Assembly (NCBI GenBank): GCA_937911045.1
Contig: CALEPX010000059.1
Coordinates: 1 to 36,221 of the forward strand
Source: an uncultured Fretibacterium sp.
GTDB lineage: Bacteria; Synergistota; Synergistia; Synergistales; Aminobacteriaceae
DNA: 36,221 bases
Direction: 5' to 3'
Each line of letters begins with the position of its first letter. Position 1 is the first letter of the stretch. Under the pieces are notes generated by a model. It saw only the letters and a list, made by a program, of their open reading frames with translations. It had not been told where the DNA came from and did not search any database. Made by a program: the position numbers and the translations under genes. This document shows, in pieces, positions 7,550 through 14,227 of this stretch.

Positions 7550-8998
7550 ATGCGTGTAAATAATGCAAAGAGTTATTTTATAGATAAGTTAAAAGACCCT
7601 GAATATTTCACAGAACGCATACTAAAAAAGCATTTATGGTCAGTACAAGCTGAAATTCTGAAGTCAGTTCGGGATAATGCACGAACAGCAGTGCGGTCTT
7701 GTCATGGGATCGGAAAAACGTTTACAGCTGCGATGTGTATTCTTTGGTTTTTGTACTCGCATGAAAAAGCTATTGTCCTGAGCACAGCTCCGACATGGAG
7801 ACAGGTTGAAAAATTAATCTGGAAAGAAATTCGCACAGCATATCGAGAAGCGATTATTCCATTAGGAGGCTCATTAGCGCCTAAATCGCCTGAACTACAT
7901 TTGATTTATAACGAATGGTACGCTGCTGGAATTAGCACTAATGAGCCGGAAAGGTTTCAAGGATTTCACGAGGAACACATTCTAGTTATCGTTGACGAGG
8001 CTTCAGGTGTTAATCTTGAAATATTTGAAGCGATTGAAGGTATATTAACGAGTTCTGGTGCAAGATTGCTGCTGATAGGCAACCCGACGGCGATTGGAGG
8101 CGCATTTCATGATGCATTCACAAAGCCAGGGTTTAAGACGTTTCATGTGAGCGCGTTTGATACTCCGAATTTTACTGTACACGGAATAACACAAGAGGAC
8201 ATCAAGAGTGGAGCGTGGAAAGAAAAAGCAACAGACATTCCGTATCCAAAACTCATAACACCGTCATGGGTTGCTGATAGGTACGCGTCATGGGGAGAAA
8301 ATAGTTTACCTTATCAAGTTCGTATTATGGGCAATTTTCCTGAGCAAGGTGAAGATACGTTAATTCCGTTGTTATGGATTGAGTTAGCTATGGAGCGATG
8401 GGAAGACATGGAGTACGGAGAGCAAACGCAAATTGGAGTTGATGTTGCAGCGTTTGGGAGCGATAAGACGGTTATCGCAGTTCGTAAAGGGCAAAAGTTT
8501 ATGCCATTAAACGTATTTTCACATAAAAGCACACGTGAGACGGCTGGACTTGTTAGCTTGATAGCGCGTGAGAATTACACACGCAATGTAAAAGTTGATG
8601 AGATAGGCGTTGGGCGCGGAGTTGTTGACAGCCTCGAAGAAGAAGGATTTGAAAATGTAGGTGTGAATGTTGCAGAACGTTCGTCGAACTTGGATCGTTT
8701 TGCGAATTTGAGAGCAGAAATGTGGTGGAACTTACGCGAAAGTTTAGACCCTGATAGCTTGCGTAATCCAGAGCCGATAGCATTACCGCCAGACGATGTG
8801 TTATTGGCTGAATTAGCAGCGGTGAAGTATAAAATAACGGTGCGTGGAGCAATTCAGATTGAAGCAAAGGATGAAATGAAAAAGCGTATAGGACGTTCAC
8901 CAGACAGAGCAGACGCGATTGTACTTGCATTAGCGAATGTGAACAGAGAAAGCTTTATTTATTCAGGTGGAGAAACGCTTACATCAAAAATTTTCTAA
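7550..8998 (+). CDS. Terminase large subunit (TerL)
   Basis: 482 residues, normal for TerL. This is the packaging motor and the nuclease that cuts concatemers. ATPase: HGIGKT at 52-57 (Walker A), ILVIVDEAS with D149-E150 (Walker B), and a coupling motif LLIGNPT near 174-180. RNase H-like nuclease: Asp298 (GVDVAAFGSDK), Asp350 (VDEIGVG) and Asp455 (RADAIVLAL), the expected acidic triad. The ribosome binding site is weak (AGGA touching the ATG), so the gene is probably coupled to the cargo gene 6 bases upstream. A third leader/cargo gene follows it. Confidence 0.95.
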   Translation: MRVNNAKSYFIDKLKDPEYFTERILKKHLWSVQAEILKSVRDNARTAVRSCHGIGKTFTAAMCILWFLYSHEKAIVLSTAPTWRQVEKLIWKEIRTAYREAIIPLGGSLAPKSPELHLIYNEWYAAGISTNEPERFQGFHEEHILVIVDEASGVNLEIFEAIEGILTSSGARLLLIGNPTAIGGAFHDAFTKPGFKTFHVSAFDTPNFTVHGITQEDIKSGAWKEKATDIPYPKLITPSWVADRYASWGENSLPYQVRIMGNFPEQGEDTLIPLLWIELAMERWEDMEYGEQTQIGVDVAAFGSDKTVIAVRKGQKFMPLNVFSHKSTRETAGLVSLIARENYTRNVKVDEIGVGRGVVDSLEEEGFENVGVNVAERSSNLDRFANLRAEMWWNLRESLDPDSLRNPEPIALPPDDVLLAELAAVKYKITVRGAIQIEAKDEMKKRIGRSPDRADAIVLALANVNRESFIYSGGETLTSKIF

Positions 8999-9010
8999 GG
9001 AGGTGACAAG

Positions 9011-9442
9011 ATGGCGAAAGGTCAAGCATATACGGCAGCATACAGAGCGAGAAGACAAGCGGAGAATGCTGAAGCTAAATTGGATAATTTTATGAGGGAA
9101 GTTAATGCGTTAGCTGATACGCTTCCGGCAGGGAATTTCGTAAGAATAAACGAAATGCGTGATAAATTAGGCTGGAAGCGTAATGAGTTTGATAATATGC
9201 TTATAAACTTGCGTAACAGTGGAAAAATTCAGCTAATGGAAGCAGATATTACTCTTATGTCAGATAAAGAAATAGATAAAATGTTTGTTGATGAGAATGG
9301 TTTTCGAATGGGGACAATTCTTATCACAGATAGACCTTCAATAAGGAATACAATAATTCGAGGTGATACAGCTGTGAGTACCACAACGCCTTCTAGACTT
9401 TCTAAAAGAAGTGCATTTGTTCGTTGGTTGCGAGGTGAATAG
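9011..9442 (+). CDS. Leader/cargo protein 3 (shared leader, winged-helix-like cargo)
   Basis: 143 residues, preceded by AAGGAGGTG. Residues 1-23 repeat the leader (MAKGQAYTAAYRARR, then QAENAEAK; one Lys-to-Arg change). The cargo starts with a helix (LDNFMREVNALADTL) and then looks like a winged helix: LPAGNFVRINEMRD, KRNEFDNMLINLRNSG and a strand IQLMEAD, followed by a polar, Ser/Arg-rich tail. A DNA-binding cargo is plausible. It sits between TerL and the portal. After its stop, at 9445-9460, is a short sequence that looks like the start of another leader copy. Confidence 0.8.
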   Translation: MAKGQAYTAAYRARRQAENAEAKLDNFMREVNALADTLPAGNFVRINEMRDKLGWKRNEFDNMLINLRNSGKIQLMEADITLMSDKEIDKMFVDENGFRMGTILITDRPSIRNTIIRGDTAVSTTTPSRLSKRSAFVRWLRGE

Positions 9443-9470
9443 TAATAGCGAAAGGTAAGGAGGTGATAAG

Positions 9471-10700
9471 ATGGCAGAGAAAAAATTAACAGCGAAGTCT
9501 ACTGAGAAAGCGATAGGATACGGTTATTCTGATATTCTCTCGAAATTATTGACTGCTTTAGATCAGCCGATAACAAATTCTGATAATTACCGCACATATT
9601 ATCGGCAAATGATGAATGAGGACGAGACAATCGGAGCAGGACTTGAATATTTGACTGGTCGTGTAGTTTCCAGAATTGGCAACTATTCTCATGAGAATGA
9701 GCAAATTCAAGACATGGTAAACCGTTCGATTGAGAGTATTCGAGGGACTATGACGGAAGTTCGGCGGTGCATTCTGCGAGACAGCTTTGCTTTTGGCTTT
9801 GGGGCTGGTGAATTTACTGTTAAGAGTGATAATGGCACATGGCTTTTATCGTCAATTCAATTATTTGATCCTGTGAATACACAATTTAAGATGAAGAAAT
9901 TTGCAGATAATTCGTTTGGGATTGGAGCTGTGGTTCAGAAGAACAGTGCTGGCGGAGATGATATTGAAATTCCAGCTGAAAAGTGTTTAATAAAAAGTTA
10001 TGGAGACACAAAAACTCCGTATGGCAGCTCAATCTTGCGACGGTGTTATCGTTGGTGGAGTTTTAAGAAAGCGATACCGAAATTGTGGGCGGTTGCTCTT
10101 GAACGTTATGGAATGCCATTATTGCATGGCAAAACGGAGCGCAGCATGGTTAAGAAACTTGAAGAAGCGTTAGAAAATGCCAATTCAAGAGCATATTTTG
10201 TCACGGATAAGGAGACGGAAGTTGTACCAATAGCTCCTCCGAGTGCAGGAATAGGAGCTAGTTACACTGAAGCGGAGAAACTTTGCGACACGATGATTTA
10301 CAGAGCCATGTTTTTGCCATCACTTCTTGGAGGAGGCGAGAATGGTGGGTCTTATGCGCTGGGACAGGTTCATTTAGAATTGTTTAATTCAACAGCGGTT
10401 GCGTTAGCTCAAGATTATGTTGATGCTGAACTTGAGCAATTATGGCGACCGTTGATCGAATGGAATTTCGGTGAACAGGAGAATTACGGTGATTTTACAA
10501 TTAATGACGATATGCCGGTTGAGGAAAAAGGAGCGATAACGAGTGTGTTATTAAACCTTGCTGGTATGGGAGTGATTGATCCTGCTAGCGATAGATCATG
10601 GATACGTGAGATGTTAGGACTTCCAGATATTGATAAAGATGCGGTGATCCCAGAATGGCAATTAGAGAACAAAAAATCAGTCAAGCACGACGAAACTTAA
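9471..10700 (+). CDS. Portal protein, Mu gp29 type (DUF935)
   Basis: 409 residues behind a strong AAGGAGGTGAT. Portals form the dodecameric ring through which DNA enters and leaves the head. The order of segments (MNEDETIGAGLEYLTGRV near 50; FGFGAGEFTVKSDNGTW; IKSYGDTKTPYGSSILRRCYRWW; LERYGMPLLHGKTE; GGENGGSYALGQVHLELF; then a helical C-terminus PASDRSWIREMLGLP) is that of the Mu gp29/DUF935 family, somewhat shorter than Mu's own. It is followed, with a 46-base overlap, by a Mu F-like protein, the usual partner. Confidence 0.9.
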   Translation: MAEKKLTAKSTEKAIGYGYSDILSKLLTALDQPITNSDNYRTYYRQMMNEDETIGAGLEYLTGRVVSRIGNYSHENEQIQDMVNRSIESIRGTMTEVRRCILRDSFAFGFGAGEFTVKSDNGTWLLSSIQLFDPVNTQFKMKKFADNSFGIGAVVQKNSAGGDDIEIPAEKCLIKSYGDTKTPYGSSILRRCYRWWSFKKAIPKLWAVALERYGMPLLHGKTERSMVKKLEEALENANSRAYFVTDKETEVVPIAPPSAGIGASYTEAEKLCDTMIYRAMFLPSLLGGGENGGSYALGQVHLELFNSTAVALAQDYVDAELEQLWRPLIEWNFGEQENYGDFTINDDMPVEEKGAITSVLLNLAGMGVIDPASDRSWIREMLGLPDIDKDAVIPEWQLENKKSVKHDET

Positions 10701-11602
10701 TATCACGTAAGGCAAGAATATGGACGTGGTTACGGAAGGAATTTCTGAGTGACATTAAAGAACCGATTAAGAAATGGCTTGAAAAATTATTAAAACAAGC
10801 TGAGCATGATATAGGAGCAGGTGAAATTTTAATTGAGCCTGAGATGTCACAAAACATTACGCGAATAATTGAAAAGCTGCTTAAAAGTTCGTTAGCTTAC
10901 GGATATTGGTTGCAACATGTTTTTACACGGGAATGCAGGAGCGGAAAATATCGCGGTCATGTGAAACTCGCAGATGTTCCGGAAGATGATGAATTACGAC
11001 AAATTCTTGAGGAGTTAATTGACTTCGACTTAGCGGAAGATTGGCAGTGGAATAATGTAGTTCCTGAAACAGCGATTGAGTGGCTGAAGGATTACACACC
11101 GATGCTTGTTGGCAGCTTTGAGTTTGGGATTCTGGAGAAAGTCCGAGATGTTATAAGGCAATCCATGGAGGAAGGCTCAACATTACAAGAACGAATAGAC
11201 GCTTTGCGCGAGTCTGTGTTTGAATTACAAGAAATAGCGGAACAACGGCTTGAGGCGATAGCTAGAACGGAAATAACACGTGCTGATAGCATGGGAAGCT
11301 TGATAGAGATGAAGACGAATTCTGATGTTGTCGGAGTTGAGTTTTCAGCAATTCTTGATGACAGGACGACGCAAATATGTGAATCAAGGCACGGGCTTAT
11401 TATGAGTATAAATGATCCAAGATTACCGGAGATAATACCGCCTTTACATATTAATTGCAGGAGTCTTTTGTTATCATGTACTATCTATGAGTATCCAGAC
11501 GGGGTATTAACATCACATGAGTTTGATGAAGGATTGCCGGAAACTATGCAGCGTGATTATGATATTCAAGTTATACAAGATTTATTAGATAGTTTGGAGT
11601 AG
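10655..11602 (+). CDS. MuF-like head morphogenesis protein
   Basis: 315 residues overlapping the portal gene end. The N-terminal helical region (1-150) is followed by the MuF domain: helices with MEEGSTLQERIDALRESV, the signature ARTEITRADSMGS at about 209-221, then SAILDDRTTQICESRHG and PPLHINCRSLLL at the end. In Mu and SPP1 (gp7) this protein associates with the portal and is needed for functional heads; a few copies enter the capsid. Some MuF proteins carry C-terminal toxins, but here the domain is followed only by about 45 residues, so none is seen. Confidence 0.9.
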   Translation: MAIREQKISQARRNLISRKARIWTWLRKEFLSDIKEPIKKWLEKLLKQAEHDIGAGEILIEPEMSQNITRIIEKLLKSSLAYGYWLQHVFTRECRSGKYRGHVKLADVPEDDELRQILEELIDFDLAEDWQWNNVVPETAIEWLKDYTPMLVGSFEFGILEKVRDVIRQSMEEGSTLQERIDALRESVFELQEIAEQRLEAIARTEITRADSMGSLIEMKTNSDVVGVEFSAILDDRTTQICESRHGLIMSINDPRLPEIIPPLHINCRSLLLSCTIYEYPDGVLTSHEFDEGLPETMQRDYDIQVIQDLLDSLE

Positions 11603-11606
11603 AGAT

Positions 11607-11939
11607 ATGTTAAATATACGAAATAATGAGATTTATATAACGCGTGGGGATAGCGCGTATATACAGATTGAATTAGTTGATGATAATGGTACAGTGTATA
11701 CGCCTGTATCTGGTGATAAGCTTTATTTTCGATTGAAGAAGAGCATTTTTGGCAATGCGTTATTATTGATGAAGACAATAAATACGCAAAATATGACATT
11801 AGAATTAACACCGAGTGATACGATTTCGCTTGAATTTACGTCGTATAGGTATGAAATAGAACTAGTTACAGTTGATGGCAATCATTTTACCGTAGTGAAT
11901 GATAAGCCGTTTTTTGTTGGAGTAGAACTGGAGAGCTAA
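11607..11939 (+). CDS. Small beta-rich fibre/baseplate-associated protein
   Basis: 110 residues. The pattern ITRGDSAYIQIELVDDNG, then a turn and FRLKKS, with a second half ELTPSDTISLEFTSYRYEIELV and FFVGVEL, matches a family of Ig-like beta domains at the N-terminus of phage baseplate or fibre proteins (BppU-like). It probably makes an adaptor domain. No enzyme motif is present. It starts 4 bases after the MuF gene and is followed at once by two more short-to-medium fibre-like genes, an unusual place for fibre components. Confidence 0.6.
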   Translation: MLNIRNNEIYITRGDSAYIQIELVDDNGTVYTPVSGDKLYFRLKKSIFGNALLLMKTINTQNMTLELTPSDTISLEFTSYRYEIELVTVDGNHFTVVNDKPFFVGVELES

Positions 11940-11940
11940 A

Positions 11941-12156
11941 ATGGCAGAAAAATTACATGGAATATTGACAGTTGGTGGCATACCGACTAGAGAATATCCG
12001 TTTTATAGCGGAAATTATGCAGTTACACCGTCGTTTGAGGAACAAGTTCTATCATCAAAAAATAAGATTTTATTAAATGATGTTCAAGTCGCAGCTATAA
12101 CAGTGACGAGGACTACAAATTCCGCTGACGGTATAACCGTGACAATAGGAGGCTAA
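11941..12156 (+). CDS. Short hypothetical protein between fibre-like genes
   Basis: 71 residues starting one base after the previous stop, with GGAGAG upstream. It is beta-rich (HGILTVGGIP, then VQVAAITVTRTTNSADGITVTIGG at the end), resembling small tail or fibre assembly proteins that precede fibre genes. I do not recognise a specific family. The product is probably structural or a chaperone for the next gene, by context only. Confidence 0.6.
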   Translation: MAEKLHGILTVGGIPTREYPFYSGNYAVTPSFEEQVLSSKNKILLNDVQVAAITVTRTTNSADGITVTIGG

Positions 12157-12160
12157 TATA

Positions 12161-13720
12161 ATGGGCGTTTCAAAGGTTGTTTTAGGAGATAAGACGTTAA
12201 TAGATTTAACTTCTGATACGGTAACTTCTTCAGATTTAAAAGAAGGAGTTACGGCTCATGGTGCTAATGGTGAAGTTATAACTGGTGTAAATAACTATGA
12301 TGTTAATTCCAGTGATGCTACGGCGAGTGCTAGTGAAATCCTTTTAAGTAAAATCGCATGTGTAAAAGGAAATAAAATTACTGGAACAATGCCGGATAAT
12401 GGTGCTGCAAATATAACTATCTCTAACTTAAATGATGTTTCAATCCCTGAAGGTTATTATGACGGAACTGGTAAAGTCGCTATTAGTGAAACAGAAAAAG
12501 CAAAGATAATTTCAGGAAACATTAAGTCTGGGGTGACTATATTAGGAGTCAGAGGCGCGTCAACAATGCAAAATACAAGTGATGCTACAGCTAGTGCTAG
12601 TGAAATCCTTTCGGGTAAGACAGCATACGTGAACGGGAATAAAATTACTGGAATAATGCAGAATAGAGAAACTATCACTCATGATTTAACTTATGCTGAT
12701 GAAGAATACACAATTCCGCAAGGGTATCATAGCGGTAATGGGAAGGTCAAGATTGATAGCTCAGAGAAGACTAAAATCGTATCTGAGAATATAAGAGCTG
12801 ACGTTAATATTTTAGGAGTTGACGGAACGTTTACAGCTGATGGAACTGCAAACACTAGTGAAATACTTTATGGAGAAATAGCATACGTAAATGGTGAAAA
12901 AATTACCGGAACAATGCCTAATAACAGTGCAAATAATGGCACTATTGCTGCTGTAAATGATGAGTATTCAATTCCGGCTGGTTATCATAATGGGAACGGG
13001 AAAGTTAGTATTGATAGTACTGAGAAAGCTAAAATTATTGCTGAAAATATTAAGTCTGGTGTTAGTATTTTAGGTATTGACGGTACATTTACATCTGACG
13101 CGACGGTAGATGCTAGCGAAGTTCTTTCAAGTAAAACAGCGTATGTGAATGGTGAAAAAATTACTGGGACGATGCCGGATAATGGTGCTGCAAATATAAC
13201 TATCTCTAACTTAAGTGATGTTTCAATCCCTGAAGGTTATTATGACGGAACTGGTAAAGTCGCTATTAGTGAAACAGAAAAAGCAAAGATAGTTTCTGGA
13301 AATATTAAGTCTGGCGTTAGTATCTTAGGTGTTGAAGGTAGTTTTTCTTTATCAGGTGCAGCTCTTACTCCTTATGTTTATGATCTCAATCGAGGTTATG
13401 TGAATAACGGCGTTTGGTATTATGAAAGTCCGACGAGAAATTACGTTGATTTATATCAAGTTTTTGCTGGTCATAGGTATTTTATAACACTAGGAGCAAC
13501 TGTGGGTACGAGATTTCGTGCTATGTTCACTGATGTTGACTTATCCGTTGAGACGAGCGATATTACCGGTGAAACTGTAATTAATAAAGATAGTCCAAGT
13601 TCTCAAGAAACACTGGAATATACAGCAACCGCAGATGGATACTTAGCAATCCTAAAAACGAATAATAATAAAGCTGGGTATAAAACTTATGTTTATGATG
13701 CTACGGCAGATTGGCTCTAA
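12161..13720 (+). CDS. Repeat-rich tail-fibre/collar-like protein
   Basis: 519 residues behind GGAGG. Residues about 50-400 hold four tandem modules of roughly 85-90 residues, each with a SEIL-x-K-A-Y-VNG-x-KITGTMP segment, then SIPEGYYDGTGKV and EKAKII-x-NIKSGV-x-ILGVDG; such modules are found in phage collar/fibre shafts. A different C-terminal domain (about 400-519) begins ALTPYVYDLNRGYV and contains a beta-sandwich-like stretch that could bind carbohydrate. It lies inside the head module rather than the tail module. Modules 1 and 4 share an almost identical 120-base block while 2 and 3 are diverged. Confidence 0.7.
   Translation: MGVSKVVLGDKTLIDLTSDTVTSSDLKEGVTAHGANGEVITGVNNYDVNSSDATASASEILLSKIACVKGNKITGTMPDNGAANITISNLNDVSIPEGYYDGTGKVAISETEKAKIISGNIKSGVTILGVRGASTMQNTSDATASASEILSGKTAYVNGNKITGIMQNRETITHDLTYADEEYTIPQGYHSGNGKVKIDSSEKTKIVSENIRADVNILGVDGTFTADGTANTSEILYGEIAYVNGEKITGTMPNNSANNGTIAAVNDEYSIPAGYHNGNGKVSIDSTEKAKIIAENIKSGVSILGIDGTFTSDATVDASEVLSSKTAYVNGEKITGTMPDNGAANITISNLSDVSIPEGYYDGTGKVAISETEKAKIVSGNIKSGVSILGVEGSFSLSGAALTPYVYDLNRGYVNNGVWYYESPTRNYVDLYQVFAGHRYFITLGATVGTRFRAMFTDVDLSVETSDITGETVINKDSPSSQETLEYTATADGYLAILKTNNNKAGYKTYVYDATADWL
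12389..13291 (+). repeat. Near-identical 120-base blocks within the fibre gene
   Basis: 12389-12508 and 13172-13291 differ at one base by eye, 783 bases apart, although modules 2 and 3 between them are much more divergent. This fits recent gene conversion or duplication between modules 1 and 4. Confidence 0.85.
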
Positions 13721-13729
13721 ACTTAATAT

Positions 13730-13797
13730 GCCGGTGTAGTTTAGCTTGGATAGAACGGTCAATTTGAGAGACGAAGGTTCGATGCCTTCCACTGGCG
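13730..13797 (+). tRNA. Truncated tRNA-like element
   Basis: Acceptor GCCGGTG (13730-13736) pairs with CACTGGC (13790-13796, one G-T pair); TA follows; a D arm GTTT-AGCTTGGATA-GAAC has the canonical loop; a T arm GAAGG-TTCGATG-CCTTC is perfect; G is the discriminator. Between the D and T arms there are only 16 bases instead of about 22-23. The loop-like TTTGAGA (would-be anticodon TGA) keeps a 5' stem side but lacks most of the 3' side and variable loop; only GTC/GAC can pair. The encoded 3' end is ACA rather than CCA. It is probably a tRNA remnant or mimic, not an active decoder. Confidence 0.65.
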
Positions 13798-13827
13798 ACA
13801 AAATTACTTGAATAGGGGATATTATTT

Positions 13828-14106
13828 ATGTTTTTTGGAGGTTGGGAACTTGACGAGTTCCGCGGTGTAAAACTACCACAGAAAGTCGCCTCGGCTTTTA
13901 CGGCAGTTACGGGTGAATTAGTTGGGGCTGATTATCAGCCGATTGTTTATCTCGGCAAGCAGGCAGTCAATGGTACTAATTACTGCTTATTAGCGGTACA
14001 GAAACTTGTAACAGCAAACGCCGAGAAACGTCTTGTCAAGATGGTAATTAATGAAGCTCCTGACGGCACGGCTTCCCTCGTTTCAATTACTGGTTTCGCA
14101 ATTTAG
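13828..14106 (+). CDS. Cystatin/stefin-like protein (predicted cysteine protease inhibitor)
   Basis: 92 residues, preceded by AGGGG (spacing about 9). It has the three parts of a stefin: an N-terminal Gly pair (G4-G5) followed by a long helix (about 17-32, QKVASAFTAVTGELV); the first inhibitory hairpin motif QxVxG at 45-49 (QAVNG, followed by TNY as in animal cystatins); and a C-terminal strand LVSITGF. The total length is close to animal stefins (about 98). There is no signal peptide, so it should act in the cytoplasm or in the virion. Cystatins block papain-type proteases; the target here is unknown. The gene stands alone between a tRNA-like element and a terminator, like an accessory (moron) insert. 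Confidence 0.7.
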   Translation: MFFGGWELDEFRGVKLPQKVASAFTAVTGELVGADYQPIVYLGKQAVNGTNYCLLAVQKLVTANAEKRLVKMVINEAPDGTASLVSITGFAI

Positions 14107-14120
14107 TCATTTTAACATGT

Positions 14121-14188
14121 AGGCATAGAACACGATTGCAAGCGTGAATAACACGGGTTTTAACTCCTGCCCGTGTTTTTTTATGCCT
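14121..14188 (+). terminator. Structured terminator after the cystatin-like gene
   Basis: The main stem AACACGGG (14150-14157) pairs with CCCGTGTT (14170-14177), 12-base loop, seven T's at 14176-14182. An outer pair AGGCATA (14121-14127)/TATGCCT (14182-14188) encloses it together with a small CACG...CGTG hairpin (14131-14146), giving a possible three-way junction. It serves as a terminator; the outer stem hints at an alternative fold. Confidence 0.75.
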
Positions 14189-14227
14189 GTTTCTAAATCA
14201 AATTCAGGAGTTAGGAGGAGTTAAAGT

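Noticed and set aside
10655..11602. Toxin domain at the end of the MuF protein
   Set aside because: Only about 45 residues follow the MuF core, with no toxin motif.
13730..13797. Functional tRNA
   Set aside because: The anticodon arm is too short and most of its 3' strand is missing; no CCA encoded.
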